A stretch of DNA of 64,000 bases. It comes from Rhodanobacter sp. MP7CTX1 (GTDB lineage: Bacteria; Pseudomonadota; Gammaproteobacteria; Xanthomonadales; Rhodanobacteraceae). Numbering within the stretch: the first letter of the stretch is position 1; the number at the start of each line of letters is the position of its first letter. This document shows, piece after piece, positions 30,788 through 43,599 of the stretch. Position numbers and translations under genes: made by a program. Under the pieces are notes generated by a model. That model made no database searches and had not been told where the DNA came from. It saw only the letters and a list, made by a program, of their open reading frames with translations. Location of the stretch: NCBI RefSeq assembly GCF_014205795.1, contig NZ_JACHCN010000018.1:1-64000 (forward strand), written 5' to 3'.

Positions 30788-31701
30788 ACGCACCGTCCAG
30801 CGGGCCCGCAAACCTGCCGCCGGCCGTCCATCTCGTCGATGGCAGCCTGTATGTGTTTCGCGCCTGGCATTCGATGCCGAACGAGTTTTTCGATGCCGAG
30901 GGTCATCCGGTCAACGCCGTGCATGGCTACACCCGTTTTCTGTGCGAGCTGCTGGAACGCGCACAGCCCGAGCACATCGCAGTCGCATTCGATGCCTCGC
31001 TGACCAGCTCGTTCCGCAACGCGATCTATCCGTCTTACAAGGCCAATCGCGAGTTGCCGCCACCGGACCTGGAGCGACAGTTCGTGCAATGTCGCGCGAT
31101 CACCGAGGCGCTTGGCATCCAGGTGATGATCGACCACAGCTTCGAAGCCGATGACTTGATCGGAAGTACGGTGTGGAACCTGCGCGCACTAGGCTGGCGC
31201 AGCGTGATCGTCTCCGCCGACAAGGATTTCGGCCAGCTGCTCGGCGAACACGACGAACAATGGGACTACGCCCGCAGCACGCGCTGGGGGCCAGCCGGCG
31301 TCCACGAAAAGCTGGGCGTACACCCGCACCAGGTTGCGGACTACCTCGCGCTATGCGGCGATGCGGTCGACAACATTCCTGGCGTACCCGGTGTCGGCGC
31401 AAAAACCGCCGCCGCACTGCTCACCCATTTCGGCAGCCTGGACACCCTGCTCGACCGCATCGACGAAGTCGCCTTTCTTCGCCTGCGCGGTGCCGCCACC
31501 TGTGCCGCGAAACTACGCGAACACGCCGAACAGGCACGGCTGTATCGCCGGCTTACCCGCATCGCACTGGATGCGCCCGGAGCCATCAGCGTCGAGTCAC
31601 TGCTGCGCCGGCCCAGCGAACCCGGCTCGCTCGACAGCCTGTGCGAACAATTGGGGTTTGGCGCATTCACCCGCAGCCGGCTGCGTGCGTTGCTGCGCTG
31701 A
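30775..31701 (+). CDS. 5'-3' exonuclease / flap endonuclease, Xni-like
   Basis: 308 residues. Polymerase-I-type 5' nuclease domain: VDGSLYVFRAWHSMP, FDASLTSSFRNAIYPSYKANR, DHSFEADDLIGS (metal-binding acidic residues), SADKDFGQLL, and H3TH region GDAVDNIPGVPGVGAKTAAALL. Removes flaps and RNA primers. A free-standing protein without a polymerase domain, longer than E. coli Xni (about 250). Coupled to the nitroreductase upstream. Confidence 0.92.
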   Translation: MDVVNAPSSGPANLPPAVHLVDGSLYVFRAWHSMPNEFFDAEGHPVNAVHGYTRFLCELLERAQPEHIAVAFDASLTSSFRNAIYPSYKANRELPPPDLERQFVQCRAITEALGIQVMIDHSFEADDLIGSTVWNLRALGWRSVIVSADKDFGQLLGEHDEQWDYARSTRWGPAGVHEKLGVHPHQVADYLALCGDAVDNIPGVPGVGAKTAAALLTHFGSLDTLLDRIDEVAFLRLRGAATCAAKLREHAEQARLYRRLTRIALDAPGAISVESLLRRPSEPGSLDSLCEQLGFGAFTRSRLRALLR

Positions 31702-31776
31702 GAACATGTCCACGCCGGTTGTGAGGACCGGCCGCGCAGGTCAACATGTGCGCTGCACCCTGATCCGTGGCCACTC

Positions 31777-32364
31777 ATGAACGACCATACAAACCGCATT
31801 CCCGCCGATGCCAGCGCACCCGTGGAAACCCTGTATGAAGGCCGTTGGCTGAGCCTGCGCAAACGCGGCCGCTGGGAGTATGCCGAGCGCAACAACCCCG
31901 GCGGCGCGGTGATCATCCTGGCGGTAACCCCCGATGACACGGTGCTGTTTGTCGAACAGTACCGCGTGTCGATCCTGCAGAACACTATCGAGATGCCGGC
32001 CGGGCTGGTCGGCGACATGGCCGACCAAGTCGACGAAAGCGCCTTGCTTGCCGCGCAGCGTGAACTGGAAGAGGAAACCGGCTACCGCTGCCAGCGGGTG
32101 GAATTTGTCCACCGCGGCCCCTCTTCATCCGGCATGAGCACCGAGATGATCACGTTTGTGCGTGCCTGGGATCTGGAAAAGGTTGGTCCGGGCGGCGGCG
32201 ATGAATCAGAGAACATTGTGGTGCACGAGGTGCCGCGCCGCGAGGCAGGCGCCTGGCTATTCGCGCGCGCCGCCGAAGGCTATTCGATCGATCCGAAACT
32301 GTTCGCCGGACTCTGGTTTATCGAACACGCCAATTTGCGACAGCCCACACCGATAGACGTCTAG
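31777..32364 (+). CDS. NUDIX hydrolase (ADP-ribose pyrophosphatase type)
   Basis: 195 residues. NUDIX box is intact: GLVGD..ALLAAQRELEEETGYRC (G-x5-E-x7-REUxEExGU). The preceding VLFVEQYRVSILQNTIEMPAG is the ADP-ribose/NudF-type substrate strand. Cleaves nucleoside diphosphate derivatives in the cytosol. Confidence 0.92.
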   Translation: MNDHTNRIPADASAPVETLYEGRWLSLRKRGRWEYAERNNPGGAVIILAVTPDDTVLFVEQYRVSILQNTIEMPAGLVGDMADQVDESALLAAQRELEEETGYRCQRVEFVHRGPSSSGMSTEMITFVRAWDLEKVGPGGGDESENIVVHEVPRREAGAWLFARAAEGYSIDPKLFAGLWFIEHANLRQPTPIDV

Positions 32365-32400
32365 ACGGCTGTTCTTTGCTTAGATCCGCTCGCGAGATTT

Positions 32401-32459
32401 TGTGGGAGCGACTTCAGTCGCTCCCACAAGAGCATCGCGCACAGCGTGCGCTCCTACAA
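32401..32459. repeat. Compact REP palindrome plus half-element
   Basis: tgtgggagcgact and agtcgctcccaca form a near-continuous 28-bp palindrome (32401-32428), followed at 32436-32459 by a variant of the cgcgcacag(g/c)gtgcgctcct word. Same two modules as at 28384-28490. Confidence 0.85.
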
Positions 32460-32529
32460 GAACAGCAAGCAACAGCTCGCGCTATCCGCCAGCGACAGGC
32501 ATCGCCTGCCGGTTGCATTCATACGCAAG

Positions 32530-33585
32530 TCAATCGTTGTCCGTCTGCCGTCGCTGAAGTTGCTTCCAGCGCCAAGCCGCCACCGCCGCGCCAAGCAACG
32601 TGACCAGCAGCCAGTAACCCATAGCCTGACTGTCGTTACCAAGCCACAACACGCTGGCCACCAGGCCTACCGCCAATGCGCCCACCGCGAGCGCCAGCAG
32701 CGGATCGCGTCGGACGCCGTAAGCATGAAGCAGCAGAAGCGCGCCAATTGCGGCCAGCAACACGGCCAATACCTGCTTGATCAGCACGAATCCTGGTGGC
32801 ACGGGGAGATCGGGAAAGATGTCGAGTAACGGCGCATCGCCGACCTCCACATCCAGGCCTTTGCCATCTGCCGTATCGGCGGCCGCTACCAGCCGACCGC
32901 CATCGATGCGCGCCACAATCGTCACCTGCTGCTGCGGCACTTCATTCCAGCTCACCCGCACATCGCCCACTCGCGGATCGCCTGGAGTCGCGCTGGTCAC
33001 CAGGTAATTCTGATATTGGCTGAAGCTGGCGGCGAGATTTGCCGGCAGCGCTTTCAGGTCGGGTGTCGCCTGCTGCGAACTGGGCAATGCGTGCAGCACC
33101 TCTGGCGACAGTGCGAAGCCGCCGACCTGTACCAAGCCGGCATCGAACTGTTTGCTGCTGAGCGGAAAGCTGCTGGGATTGGCATGCCCGGCCGGCCTCT
33201 CGAAGTGACTGGCATCGAGCAATCGACCCACCCAGTCCTGCTCGTAATGCACTTCATTGCCAATGCGCACTTCGCGCCACTGGAACATTTCCACGTTGCG
33301 CACCAGCACCGGGGTACTCACGCGCAGATTGAATTCGGGGTCCGTCGGAGCCTCCACCACGACGGGCGTTCCGACAACTCTCGCCATGAAGCCGTGCTGG
33401 CCGACTTGCGGACCGACATCGGCATCGAGGTCGATCACCTCACCGCCATGCCGCTCCGCGGCCGCTCGATAGTTGAGCAGGCCGCGTGCCGTCATCGCCA
33501 TCAGCCCGACGCCAGCCAGCATCAGCAATGCACCGATGCAACTGCGCGCCAGGGCGCGCGCGGGCGTCCATCGTCCAAGATCCAT
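32530..33585 (-). CDS. TMEM43-like (LUMA family) membrane protein
   Basis: 351 residues. One N-terminal helix (ALLMLAGVGLMAMTARGLL), a long non-cytoplasmic beta-rich domain (about 40-260), and three or four C-terminal helices (VLAVLLAAIGALLLLHAYG, LLALAVGALAVGLVASVLW, WLLVTLLGAAVAAW). This topology plus FQWREVRIGNEVHYEQDWVG fits the TMEM43/DUF1625 family, known in eukaryotes at the nuclear envelope; bacterial role unknown. Start overlaps the stop of the MBL hydrolase (TGATG). Confidence 0.8.
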   Translation of the reverse strand: MDLGRWTPARALARSCIGALLMLAGVGLMAMTARGLLNYRAAAERHGGEVIDLDADVGPQVGQHGFMARVVGTPVVVEAPTDPEFNLRVSTPVLVRNVEMFQWREVRIGNEVHYEQDWVGRLLDASHFERPAGHANPSSFPLSSKQFDAGLVQVGGFALSPEVLHALPSSQQATPDLKALPANLAASFSQYQNYLVTSATPGDPRVGDVRVSWNEVPQQQVTIVARIDGGRLVAAADTADGKGLDVEVGDAPLLDIFPDLPVPPGFVLIKQVLAVLLAAIGALLLLHAYGVRRDPLLALAVGALAVGLVASVLWLGNDSQAMGYWLLVTLLGAAVAAWRWKQLQRRQTDND

Positions 33586-34457
33586 CAAGCCGCTCCAGCC
33601 AGAGGTTGCAGCAGCGCACCGCTCAGTACGCGTTGTTCGTTGGTGGTACCGAAGCGACCGCGCTCGTCACGGGTCAGCTGTGCCACCGCGCAATCATGGT
33701 CATGCGTGAAGAACAGCCGCACATCGCGCGCCAGCTTGTCTTCGAGAAAAACGCGCTTCTCGTCGATCAGTTTCTCCGGCCAGCGGTCATAACCCATGGT
33801 GATCGGCAGATGCACCCAGAAACGGCCCGGGATCAGGTCGGCGCAGAACACCACGCCACCTACTTCGGCCAGCATCAGGCCCGGCGTATGGCCGTCCGAA
33901 AAGCTGAAATGCACCGCTTGCCCGAGTGTCTGCGAATACTCGCCATCGACCAGTTCCAGTCGACCGCTGGCTTCGAGCAGCAACTGCAATTCGGGGATAA
34001 ACGAAGCGCGGTCACGCGGATGCGGTTCGAGTGCGCGGCGCCAATGTTCGGCGCCCACCACGAAGCGCGCATTCGGAAACAACAGTCGCAGTGGTTGATC
34101 TGCTTCCCATGCCGCCAGCAAGCCACCGGCATGATCGAAGTGCAGGTGCGACAGCACCACCACGTCGATCTCTTCATGCGTCAGACCGACAGCTGCCAGC
34201 GAATCGAGCAGCACATGCTGCGACTCGACCACACCATAACGCTCGCGCAACGCGGGCTCGAAAAACGCGCCAATGCCGGTCTCGAACAACACATTACGGC
34301 CGTCCAAACCTTTCGCCAGCAGGCAACGGCAGGCCAGCGGTATACGGTTCTGCTCATCCGGCGCAATCCAGCGCGACCACAGTGCCCTGGGAGCGTTGCC
34401 AAACATGGCGCCGCCATCCAGCTGCTGTGAGTTGCCGATCAGCGAGAACAGTTCCAT
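33585..34457 (-). CDS. MBL-fold metallo-hydrolase
   Basis: 290 residues from [20 protein letters not shown]. The metal motif is HLHFDHAGG (HxHxDH), with further ligands at GAEHWRR and FSDGHTPG. Resembles the quorum-lactonase/glyoxalase II-like clade, but the substrate is not predictable. No signal peptide. Translation-coupled to the TMEM43-like gene and 7 bp after ggt, so part of a ferredoxin-ggt-MBL-TMEM43 run. Confidence 0.85.
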   Translation of the reverse strand: MELFSLIGNSQQLDGGAMFGNAPRALWSRWIAPDEQNRIPLACRCLLAKGLDGRNVLFETGIGAFFEPALRERYGVVESQHVLLDSLAAVGLTHEEIDVVVLSHLHFDHAGGLLAAWEADQPLRLLFPNARFVVGAEHWRRALEPHPRDRASFIPELQLLLEASGRLELVDGEYSQTLGQAVHFSFSDGHTPGLMLAEVGGVVFCADLIPGRFWVHLPITMGYDRWPEKLIDEKRVFLEDKLARDVRLFFTHDHDCAVAQLTRDERGRFGTTNEQRVLSGALLQPLAGAA

Positions 34458-34464
34458 GGCGCTG

Positions 34465-37715
<3,251 letters not shown>

Positions 37716-37786
37716 CTAGCTTAACGGAAGCTCAGGCGTGGCGCCTCCTCCCCGGGCTCATGTACAGCACGAATGGCCCTGCATCC

Positions 37787-38353
37787 CTAGCGCTGATAAA
37801 GCGCAAAATGCACCTCGCCGGCGTGGCCTTCGCGGTGCAATCGCCAGTTCAACGGCAACGCCGGCGCGCTGGCGCGCGACGATTCCACATAAATCCACGC
37901 CTGCGCGGACAGCCAGCCGCCCTGTTCCAGCTGCTGCGCCAGCGTCGTCCACAGACCCAGGGTAAACGGCGGATCGAGAAACACCAGATCCTGCGGCTGC
38001 GGCACCCCTTGCAGAAACAATCCCGCTTCAGCCGCCGCAACCTGGCCACCGGTCGTCTTGAGCCGCTCGAGATTGGCGCGCAACGCCTGCACCGCGTGCG
38101 CATCGCGTTCGACGAATTGCACGCTGGCGGCACCGCGTGACAGTGCCTCGATGCCAAGCGCACCGGTACCCGCGCACAAATCAAGGCAGCGCGCACCGGC
38201 GATAACCGGTGCCAGCCAGTTGAACAGCGTTTCGCGCACCCGTTCGGCGGTGGGCCGCAGGCCCGGCAGATCAGGAACGTTGAGACGCGAATTGCGCAAA
38301 GTGCCGCCGATGATGCGGATGCGCCCGGGTGCCGCGGCGTGTCGATCGCTCAT
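37787..38353 (-). CDS. rsmD: 16S rRNA (guanine966-N2)-methyltransferase
   Basis: 188 residues from MSDRHAAAPGRIRIIGGTLRN. SAM motif I CLDLCAGTGALGIEALSRGA and catalytic motif IV FLDPPF (D/N-PPF) are intact. Methylates G966 of 16S rRNA. Divergent from ftsY, as in many proteobacteria. Confidence 0.95.
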   Translation of the reverse strand: MSDRHAAAPGRIRIIGGTLRNSRLNVPDLPGLRPTAERVRETLFNWLAPVIAGARCLDLCAGTGALGIEALSRGAASVQFVERDAHAVQALRANLERLKTTGGQVAAAEAGLFLQGVPQPQDLVFLDPPFTLGLWTTLAQQLEQGGWLSAQAWIYVESSRASAPALPLNWRLHREGHAGEVHFALYQR

Positions 38354-38439
38354 GCGCGCCACCGTGGCGCCGGGCTCTCACGGGGCGGTACAGGTTGGAG
38401 TGTTAGCATGCCGCCCATTGTCTTTGAATCACAGCCGCA

Positions 38440-39606
38440 ATGCTCAAGTTCTGGAAGAAGAAACCCGCCGAAACGAGTTCGGAGCAACCCGCCACCGTCA
38501 CGGCGCCACTCGACGCTGCAGCGACGGATAGCGCCGACCCGGTGTTGAACGAGGCGCTGGTGCAAGTCCCCTCGCCTGCCCACACGCACACCGACAGCAA
38601 GCCCCTGGCCGGCCCACTCGGTAGCAATGCGGCAACCACCGAAGTTACGGCAGCAGCGGAGGCCCCCGTAGCGCCGAAGCGAAGCTGGCGCGACCGGCTG
38701 TCCGGCAACGCGTTCGCGCGCGGCCTGGCCACGCTGTTCGTGCGTCACCCCAAGCTCGACGACGATCTGCTCGACGAGCTGGAAACCACCCTGATCACCG
38801 CTGACGTCGGCATCGAGGCCAGTACCGAACTGGTCGAAGACCTGCGCAAACGCATGCACAAGCGCGAGTTTGCCGATGCGCCGGCGCTGCTCGCCGCCCT
38901 GCGCAAATCGCTGGTTGCCCTGCTCAAGCCGGTCGAGAAGCCGCTGGATATCCGCGGTCACCACCCGTTCGTGGTGCTCACCGTCGGCATCAACGGCGCT
39001 GGCAAGACCACCACCATTGGTAAATTGGCCCGCCGCTGGCGCGACGAGCATCACGCGGTGATGCTTGCCGCCGGCGACACCTTCCGCGCCGCCGCAGTAG
39101 AGCAGCTGAAAACCTGGGGCGAGCGCAACCAGGTCCCGGTGATTTCGCAAGGCCAGGACGCCGATTCGGCCAGCGTGATCTTCGATGCGCTGCAAGCCGC
39201 ACGCTCGCGCAACATCGACGTGCTGATCGCCGACACCGCGGGCCGACTGCACACGCAGGGCGGTCTGATGGATGAGCTGGGCAAGATTGCCCGCGTCCTG
39301 AAGAAGCTGGACGTCAACGCGCCGCACGAAGTGCTGATGGTGATCGACGGCACCACCGGCCAGAACGCCGTGAGCCAAGTACGCCAGTTCCGCCAGATCG
39401 TCGGCGTCACCGGCCTGGTCGTGACCAAGCTGGACGGCACCGCCAAGGGTGGCGTGGTGTTTGCGCTGGCGCGCGAATTCGGCTTGCCGATCCGCTATGT
39501 CGGTCTGGGCGAAACCGCCACCGACCTGCGCGTGTTCGAGGCCGAAGCATTTGTCGACGGCCTGCTGCCTGCGAACCTCGGCCGCAATGAACCCAGCCAT
39601 GATTGA
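38440..39606 (+). CDS. ftsY: Signal recognition particle receptor FtsY
   Basis: 388 residues: an acidic/Ala-rich A domain (about 1-90), then the N domain and G domain with GINGAGKTTTIGKLA (P-loop), AGDTFRAAAVEQL, DTAGRL and TKLDGTAKGG. Docks ribosome-SRP complexes at the Sec translocon. Divergent from rsmD. Confidence 0.97.
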   Translation: MLKFWKKKPAETSSEQPATVTAPLDAAATDSADPVLNEALVQVPSPAHTHTDSKPLAGPLGSNAATTEVTAAAEAPVAPKRSWRDRLSGNAFARGLATLFVRHPKLDDDLLDELETTLITADVGIEASTELVEDLRKRMHKREFADAPALLAALRKSLVALLKPVEKPLDIRGHHPFVVLTVGINGAGKTTTIGKLARRWRDEHHAVMLAAGDTFRAAAVEQLKTWGERNQVPVISQGQDADSASVIFDALQAARSRNIDVLIADTAGRLHTQGGLMDELGKIARVLKKLDVNAPHEVLMVIDGTTGQNAVSQVRQFRQIVGVTGLVVTKLDGTAKGGVVFALAREFGLPIRYVGLGETATDLRVFEAEAFVDGLLPANLGRNEPSHD

Positions 39607-39631
39607 ACCCCGGCCGGCGCGAGGCTGAACG

Positions 39632-40696
39632 ATGGCGCGTCGGTTGCGACTGATCCTGCTCGTGCTTGGCGGCCTCGTGATGGCGGCTGTGCTGGTCGCC
39701 GTTGTCGCGGCCGATCTTCTCCTGCAGCCCGATCGCTTCACCGCCATGCTGCAAACGCAGGCGCGCGCCGCCGGGCTTGAACTGCACCTGGCCAACCCGG
39801 CCACGCCGACCTTGTTTCCGCGCCCGGCGCTGGATCTGTACGGCATCACCATCAGCGCACAGGATGCCAACGCGCCGATCCTGCTCGCTGCACGCGGCCG
39901 TCTGGCGTTGCCATGGCGCACGCTGTTCGGTGGCCCGACCGTCATCACGCAACTGCAGATCGATGCGCCCAGGGTGGATCTGGACGCGCTGCAGGCATGG
40001 CTTGCCGGGTTGCCCGCGCGGCCGGAAGGCAGCGCGCCCAACATCCCGCGCATCGACACCGGCGTCAGCATCGAGCGTGGCAGCGTGGTGCGTGGCAATA
40101 AAGTGCTGCTCGACAATGTCGCCCTCGAAGCCGGCAGCCTTATCTCGGGTCAGACGTTTCTGCTGCACATGTCGGCTACCAGCGCCGCCGGTACGCCGCT
40201 TCAATTGCAGCTGTCCGCCATTCCGCGCATCCAGGGCAATACCTTGCAACTGGACAACATCGCGCTGCAGCTGTCACAGGGCACGACGCTGACACTTCAA
40301 CTGACCGGCAACGCGCACTGGCACGCCGAAGCTGACGTGTCGGCAAACCTCGCCGGCAGGCTCGAACAGGCCAAGGCCGGCCAATACGGCATCTCGCTGG
40401 TTTTGACGCCGGCCGATGAAAACAATCCTCTATTGCTCGCGCTGAAGCTGGACGGCCCGGACAATCACGCCGATATGCGCCTGCCACCGCTGGCATTGGC
40501 GCATTGGTGGAGCCAGCTCGGCGACAAGCAGGGATCACCGCTTACGCTGCCGCCGGCCAGCGGCCATCTTGAAGCCGCAAAAATCGAGACCGACGACATC
40601 AGCATCGAAGGATTCACTCTGCAGGCCGGCGATGATGTGCCCGCCGCCAGCAGCACCGCCGCGCCAGCCAAACCCGCCGCCAGCAAGAACCCATGA
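39632..40696 (+). CDS. AsmA-family protein
   Basis: 354 residues. N-terminal membrane helix (LILLVLGGLVMAAVLVAVVAADL) then the AsmA beginning LLQPDRFTAMLQTQARAAGLELHL..PTLFPRPALDLYGI. AsmA-like proteins have beta-groove folds linked to lipid transport to the outer membrane. Shorter than E. coli AsmA (617). Ends in a 4-bp overlap with mutY. Confidence 0.85.
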   Translation: MARRLRLILLVLGGLVMAAVLVAVVAADLLLQPDRFTAMLQTQARAAGLELHLANPATPTLFPRPALDLYGITISAQDANAPILLAARGRLALPWRTLFGGPTVITQLQIDAPRVDLDALQAWLAGLPARPEGSAPNIPRIDTGVSIERGSVVRGNKVLLDNVALEAGSLISGQTFLLHMSATSAAGTPLQLQLSAIPRIQGNTLQLDNIALQLSQGTTLTLQLTGNAHWHAEADVSANLAGRLEQAKAGQYGISLVLTPADENNPLLLALKLDGPDNHADMRLPPLALAHWWSQLGDKQGSPLTLPPASGHLEAAKIETDDISIEGFTLQAGDDVPAASSTAAPAKPAASKNP

Positions 40697-41748
40697 CGGT
40701 AGCCACACGCCTGCTGCGCTGGTTCGACCAGCACGGTCGCAAAGATCTGCCATGGCAGCGCAGCACGGAGCCAGGCCGGCGCGATGCGTACCGCGTTTGG
40801 CTATCCGAAGTGATGCTGCAGCAGACCCAGGTTGCCACCGTCGTCGGCTATTTCGAGCGCTTCGTCAACGCGCTGCCGACTTTGCGTGATCTCGCCGCCG
40901 CCGACGAAGACACCGTGCTCGCGCTGTGGTCTGGCCTCGGCTACTACCGCCGCGCGCGCTTCCTGCACCGTGCCGCACAGCTCTGCGTCGCCCAGCATGG
41001 CGGCGAACTGCCGCGCGACTATGACGCGCTCAGCGCGTTACCGGGCATCGGCCGCTCCACCGCCGGCGCGATCCTGGCGCAGGCACACGGCCTGCGCTTC
41101 GCGATCCTCGACGGCAACGTCAAGCGCGTACTCACCCGCTACCACGGCATCCATGGCCACCCCGGCCAGAGCGCAGTAGAGAAGCAGCTATGGCAGTACG
41201 CCGAAGCACACACGCCTAAGACACGAGTCGCCGACTACACCCAGGCCATCATGGATCTGGGCGCCACCGTCTGCGTGCGCTCGCGTCCGCGCTGCGAGAG
41301 CTGTCCGCTGGCCAGCGACTGCATCGCCCATCGCGACGACCTCACCGCGCAGCTACCCAGCCGCAAACCAGCCAAGCGCATCCCCACCCGCGCCACCGTC
41401 ATGCTGGTGCTGCGTGATGCACGCGGCCGCGTGCTGCTCGAGCGACGTGGCCCGCAAGGCGTGTGGTCGGGCCTGTGGAGTCTGCCCGAAGCAGCCGATC
41501 CCGACGCGGCGTGGCGCATCGCGCAGCAACATGCACGGATCGACGACGCGCAAACCCTCACGCCGTTCACCCACGTGTTCAGCCACTATCGACTGCAGAT
41601 CGAGCCACTGCTGTTCGACCGCGCGACAGCACAGCACGGCATCGCCGATAATCCGCACCTGCGCTGGTGCAGCGCCGACGAACTGACCGCACTCGGCCTG
41701 CCCGCACCCGTGCGCAGTCTGTTGCTCCAGGTCAGCGACATCGACTGA
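40693..41748 (+). CDS. mutY: A/G-specific adenine glycosylase
   Basis: 351 residues. N-terminal HhH-GPD: SEVMLQQTQVATV (catalytic Glu), LPGIGRSTAGAI (HhH), then the [4Fe-4S] cluster CVRSRPRCESCPLASDC, and a C-terminal NUDIX-like domain with RPxGVWSGLWSLPEA. Removes adenine opposite 8-oxoG. Overlaps the AsmA-like gene and precedes yggX, as in E. coli. Confidence 0.96.
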   Translation: MTVATRLLRWFDQHGRKDLPWQRSTEPGRRDAYRVWLSEVMLQQTQVATVVGYFERFVNALPTLRDLAAADEDTVLALWSGLGYYRRARFLHRAAQLCVAQHGGELPRDYDALSALPGIGRSTAGAILAQAHGLRFAILDGNVKRVLTRYHGIHGHPGQSAVEKQLWQYAEAHTPKTRVADYTQAIMDLGATVCVRSRPRCESCPLASDCIAHRDDLTAQLPSRKPAKRIPTRATVMLVLRDARGRVLLERRGPQGVWSGLWSLPEAADPDAAWRIAQQHARIDDAQTLTPFTHVFSHYRLQIEPLLFDRATAQHGIADNPHLRWCSADELTALGLPAPVRSLLLQVSDID

Positions 41749-41817
41749 CCCGAACACCGCAACCAGCCTCTTCACCCTGGCCGCTCCCCAAAGGCAGCGC
41801 CGACAAGGAACGAAACC

Positions 41818-42096
41818 ATGAGTCGCACCATCCATTGCAGCAAACTTGGCACCGACGCCGAAGGCCTGGATTTCGCCCCCTGGCCCGGCCCACTCGGCCA
41901 GCGCATCTACGCCGAAATTTCCAAGCCCGCATGGCAGCAATGGCTGGCCCACCAGACCATGCTGATCAACGAAAATCGCCTCAACCCGCTAGACCCGAAA
42001 GCCCGCCAGTTCCTCAGCGCCGAGATGGAGAAATTCCTGTTCGGCGGCGACGCGGAAAAGCCCGCCGGCTACGTCGCACCCGACACCGAGTCTTGA
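41818..42096 (+). CDS. yggX: Probable Fe(2+)-trafficking protein
   Basis: 92 residues starting [19 protein letters not shown], with [20 protein letters not shown] and [14 protein letters not shown]. YggX protects Fe-S proteins and its gene commonly follows mutY. Last core gene before the tRNA-Phe and the accessory region. Confidence 0.95.
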   Translation: MSRTIHCSKLGTDAEGLDFAPWPGPLGQRIYAEISKPAWQQWLAHQTMLINENRLNPLDPKARQFLSAEMEKFLFGGDAEKPAGYVAPDTES

Positions 42097-42167
42097 CGAA
42101 AACCCGCGTATTAGGTTTAATGCGCGGCTCCACGTGACACCAGCAACCCTCGCGGTTGCCCAATTCT

Positions 42168-42243
42168 GGCCGGGTAGCTCAGTTGGTAGAGCAGGGGATT
42201 GAAAATCCCCGTGTCGGCGGTTCGATTCCGTCCCCGGCCACCA
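42168..42243 (+). tRNA. tRNA-Phe (GAA)
   Basis: 76-nt cloverleaf with encoded CCA. Acceptor GGCCGGG/CCCGGCC, anticodon loop TTGAAAA giving GAA, T-loop GTTCGATTC. Marks the left border of the accessory region, a typical integration target. No attR copy of its 3' end was seen to the right within the window. Confidence 0.97.
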
Positions 42244-42259
42244 TGTAAAGCAACGACTT

Positions 42260-42287
42260 AGGCCATCCTCACCGGATGGCCTTTTTC
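42260..42287 (+). terminator. Terminator downstream of tRNA-Phe
   Basis: 9-bp stem aggccatcc/ggatggcct with a 5-nt loop followed by five T residues. Ends the tRNA-Phe transcript. Confidence 0.85.
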
Positions 42288-42652
42288 GTTGTGTAAGTCC
42301 TATGTAAGGCTGGCGCGCGCTTGCCGGCGAAGGAAGAAATGGGACGTTCGCCGCCAGACGTTGGCTGACCGCTTCGCATCCGCGAGGCTCGCAGGCAGTC
42401 CGCCATTGACTTCGGGTAGAAACCGGTCCAGCGTTCCGGTCAAGTGAGCAAGCCATCAGGTAAGATGGCAAACGGCCACAGCAGCACGGCATCACGGCTA
42501 ACGCAGCAAACGGCACCGCTGGACCACCACCAGCATAGCCAAACGCTCTAGACAGCCACACGCCCCAAGCGCCACGGCCCCACGCCCCACAGTCCGGAGC
42601 CGCTCACACTCGTGGCAAGGTATGGCGAGGCATGGGCCGCAAAAACGGCAGG
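42288..42652. other. 365-bp interval without a convincing gene
   Basis: Open frames here on both strands are low-complexity or antisense shadows. A perfect terminator follows at 42653, so a short untranslated RNA on the plus strand is possible. No similarity to a known RNA was recognised. Confidence 0.4.
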
Positions 42653-42683
42653 AAAAGGCAACCTTCTGGGTTGCCTTTTTTTT
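42653..42683 (+). terminator. Strong orphan Rho-independent terminator
   Basis: Perfect 11-bp stem aaaaggcaacc/ggttgcctttt, 5-nt loop, and an eight-residue T run. No plus-strand gene lies between the tRNA-Phe terminator and this site. Confidence 0.88.
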
Positions 42684-42800
42684 GCCCGGTTCGCCTCCCG
42701 CCTTCTGACAAATGGGTCTCATGCGTCACACCGTCACACGCCCGGCTTCGCACGCTCGTCGACCGCAGGCACAATGGGTGAAATAAGTCAGGGGCAAGCT

Positions 42801-43559
42801 ATGCGGCGAATAAGTGGATGGCTCAGAAAGGCGCGCCCGTGGCTTCCCTACGCTGTTGCCGTGATTGTGCCCGTCGGTGTCGCTGTTCTGACCTGGATTT
42901 TGATCAAGCCCGTCGAAGGGAAGGATGTAGCCGGGTGGCTGTTCCCAATACTGAGCACATTCGTAGGCGCGTTCTTGGTTTTCCGCCTGCAAGAGGGAAA
43001 GGACCGGAAAAAAGAACGCGATCAACAGATCAACGAAGTGAATAGGGCGCTTCTGACATTAGCCACGCAGTACAACCACCTTAGCAACTACGAGCGCAAC
43101 TTACTCTCGCTTTATACCAGTCGGGTTGCGCGCTTGATCGGCCTTTCCGCCATCGGGCTAGGAACTCGGTTCGACGCAAGAATCGAAACCGAGAAACTGA
43201 TGTTTCTCACGTACAGCGGTCAGGCCAAACTCCTGGGTGAACTGTCGGTGGAACAGGAGAGGTTTGATTCGTGCAGGGAAGTCGTAGCCGCTCGGTGTCA
43301 ACTATTGCTCGGCGAAGTGCATCACCTGATCGAGAAGGCCGGTATTAATGGACAGCCCCGGTCGGAAGAGATCTTACGTAAAGCTCTCGGGGAACGTGTT
43401 TTTGGTTCGCTCGACTCGGCCTCGGAACAGGTCTATTACCACGTCCCAGCTACCGTCAAGAGCCTTCTTGAAGCTTCAAAAAGGCTGCATGCGCTTGCCG
43501 AAATTATGTTTCCAGAGGCTACGTTCATCGCTGTAATTCCGCCCAAAGCTCAGGCTTAG
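42801..43559 (+). CDS. Hypothetical two-helix membrane protein with long helical tail
   Basis: 252 residues starting MRRISGWLRKARPWL, with AGGGG before the ATG; the open frame upstream is non-coding in character. Two membrane helices (PYAVAVIVPVGVAVLTWILI and VAGWLFPILSTFVGAFLVF), then a charged linker (LQEGKDRKKERDQQ) and about 180 mostly helical cytosolic residues. No family recognised. Followed 40 bp later by another unknown gene. A short word 20-50 bp upstream (42749-42780) recurs at 56364-56396. Confidence 0.65.
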   Translation: MRRISGWLRKARPWLPYAVAVIVPVGVAVLTWILIKPVEGKDVAGWLFPILSTFVGAFLVFRLQEGKDRKKERDQQINEVNRALLTLATQYNHLSNYERNLLSLYTSRVARLIGLSAIGLGTRFDARIETEKLMFLTYSGQAKLLGELSVEQERFDSCREVVAARCQLLLGEVHHLIEKAGINGQPRSEEILRKALGERVFGSLDSASEQVYYHVPATVKSLLEASKRLHALAEIMFPEATFIAVIPPKAQA

Positions 43560-43599
43560 AGTGCGGGCTTGGTAAGCGTTTGCAAAACAGGGGAAATAT

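Noticed and set aside
41989..42561. 190-codon minus-strand frame over tRNA-Phe
   Set aside because: Runs through the tRNA gene and the yggX antisense strand; composition typical of a shadow frame.
42612..42800. N-terminal extension of the protein at 42801
   Set aside because: The frame is open for 63 more codons, but this part contains the orphan terminator and has no Shine-Dalgarno; the ATG at 42801 has AGGGG.
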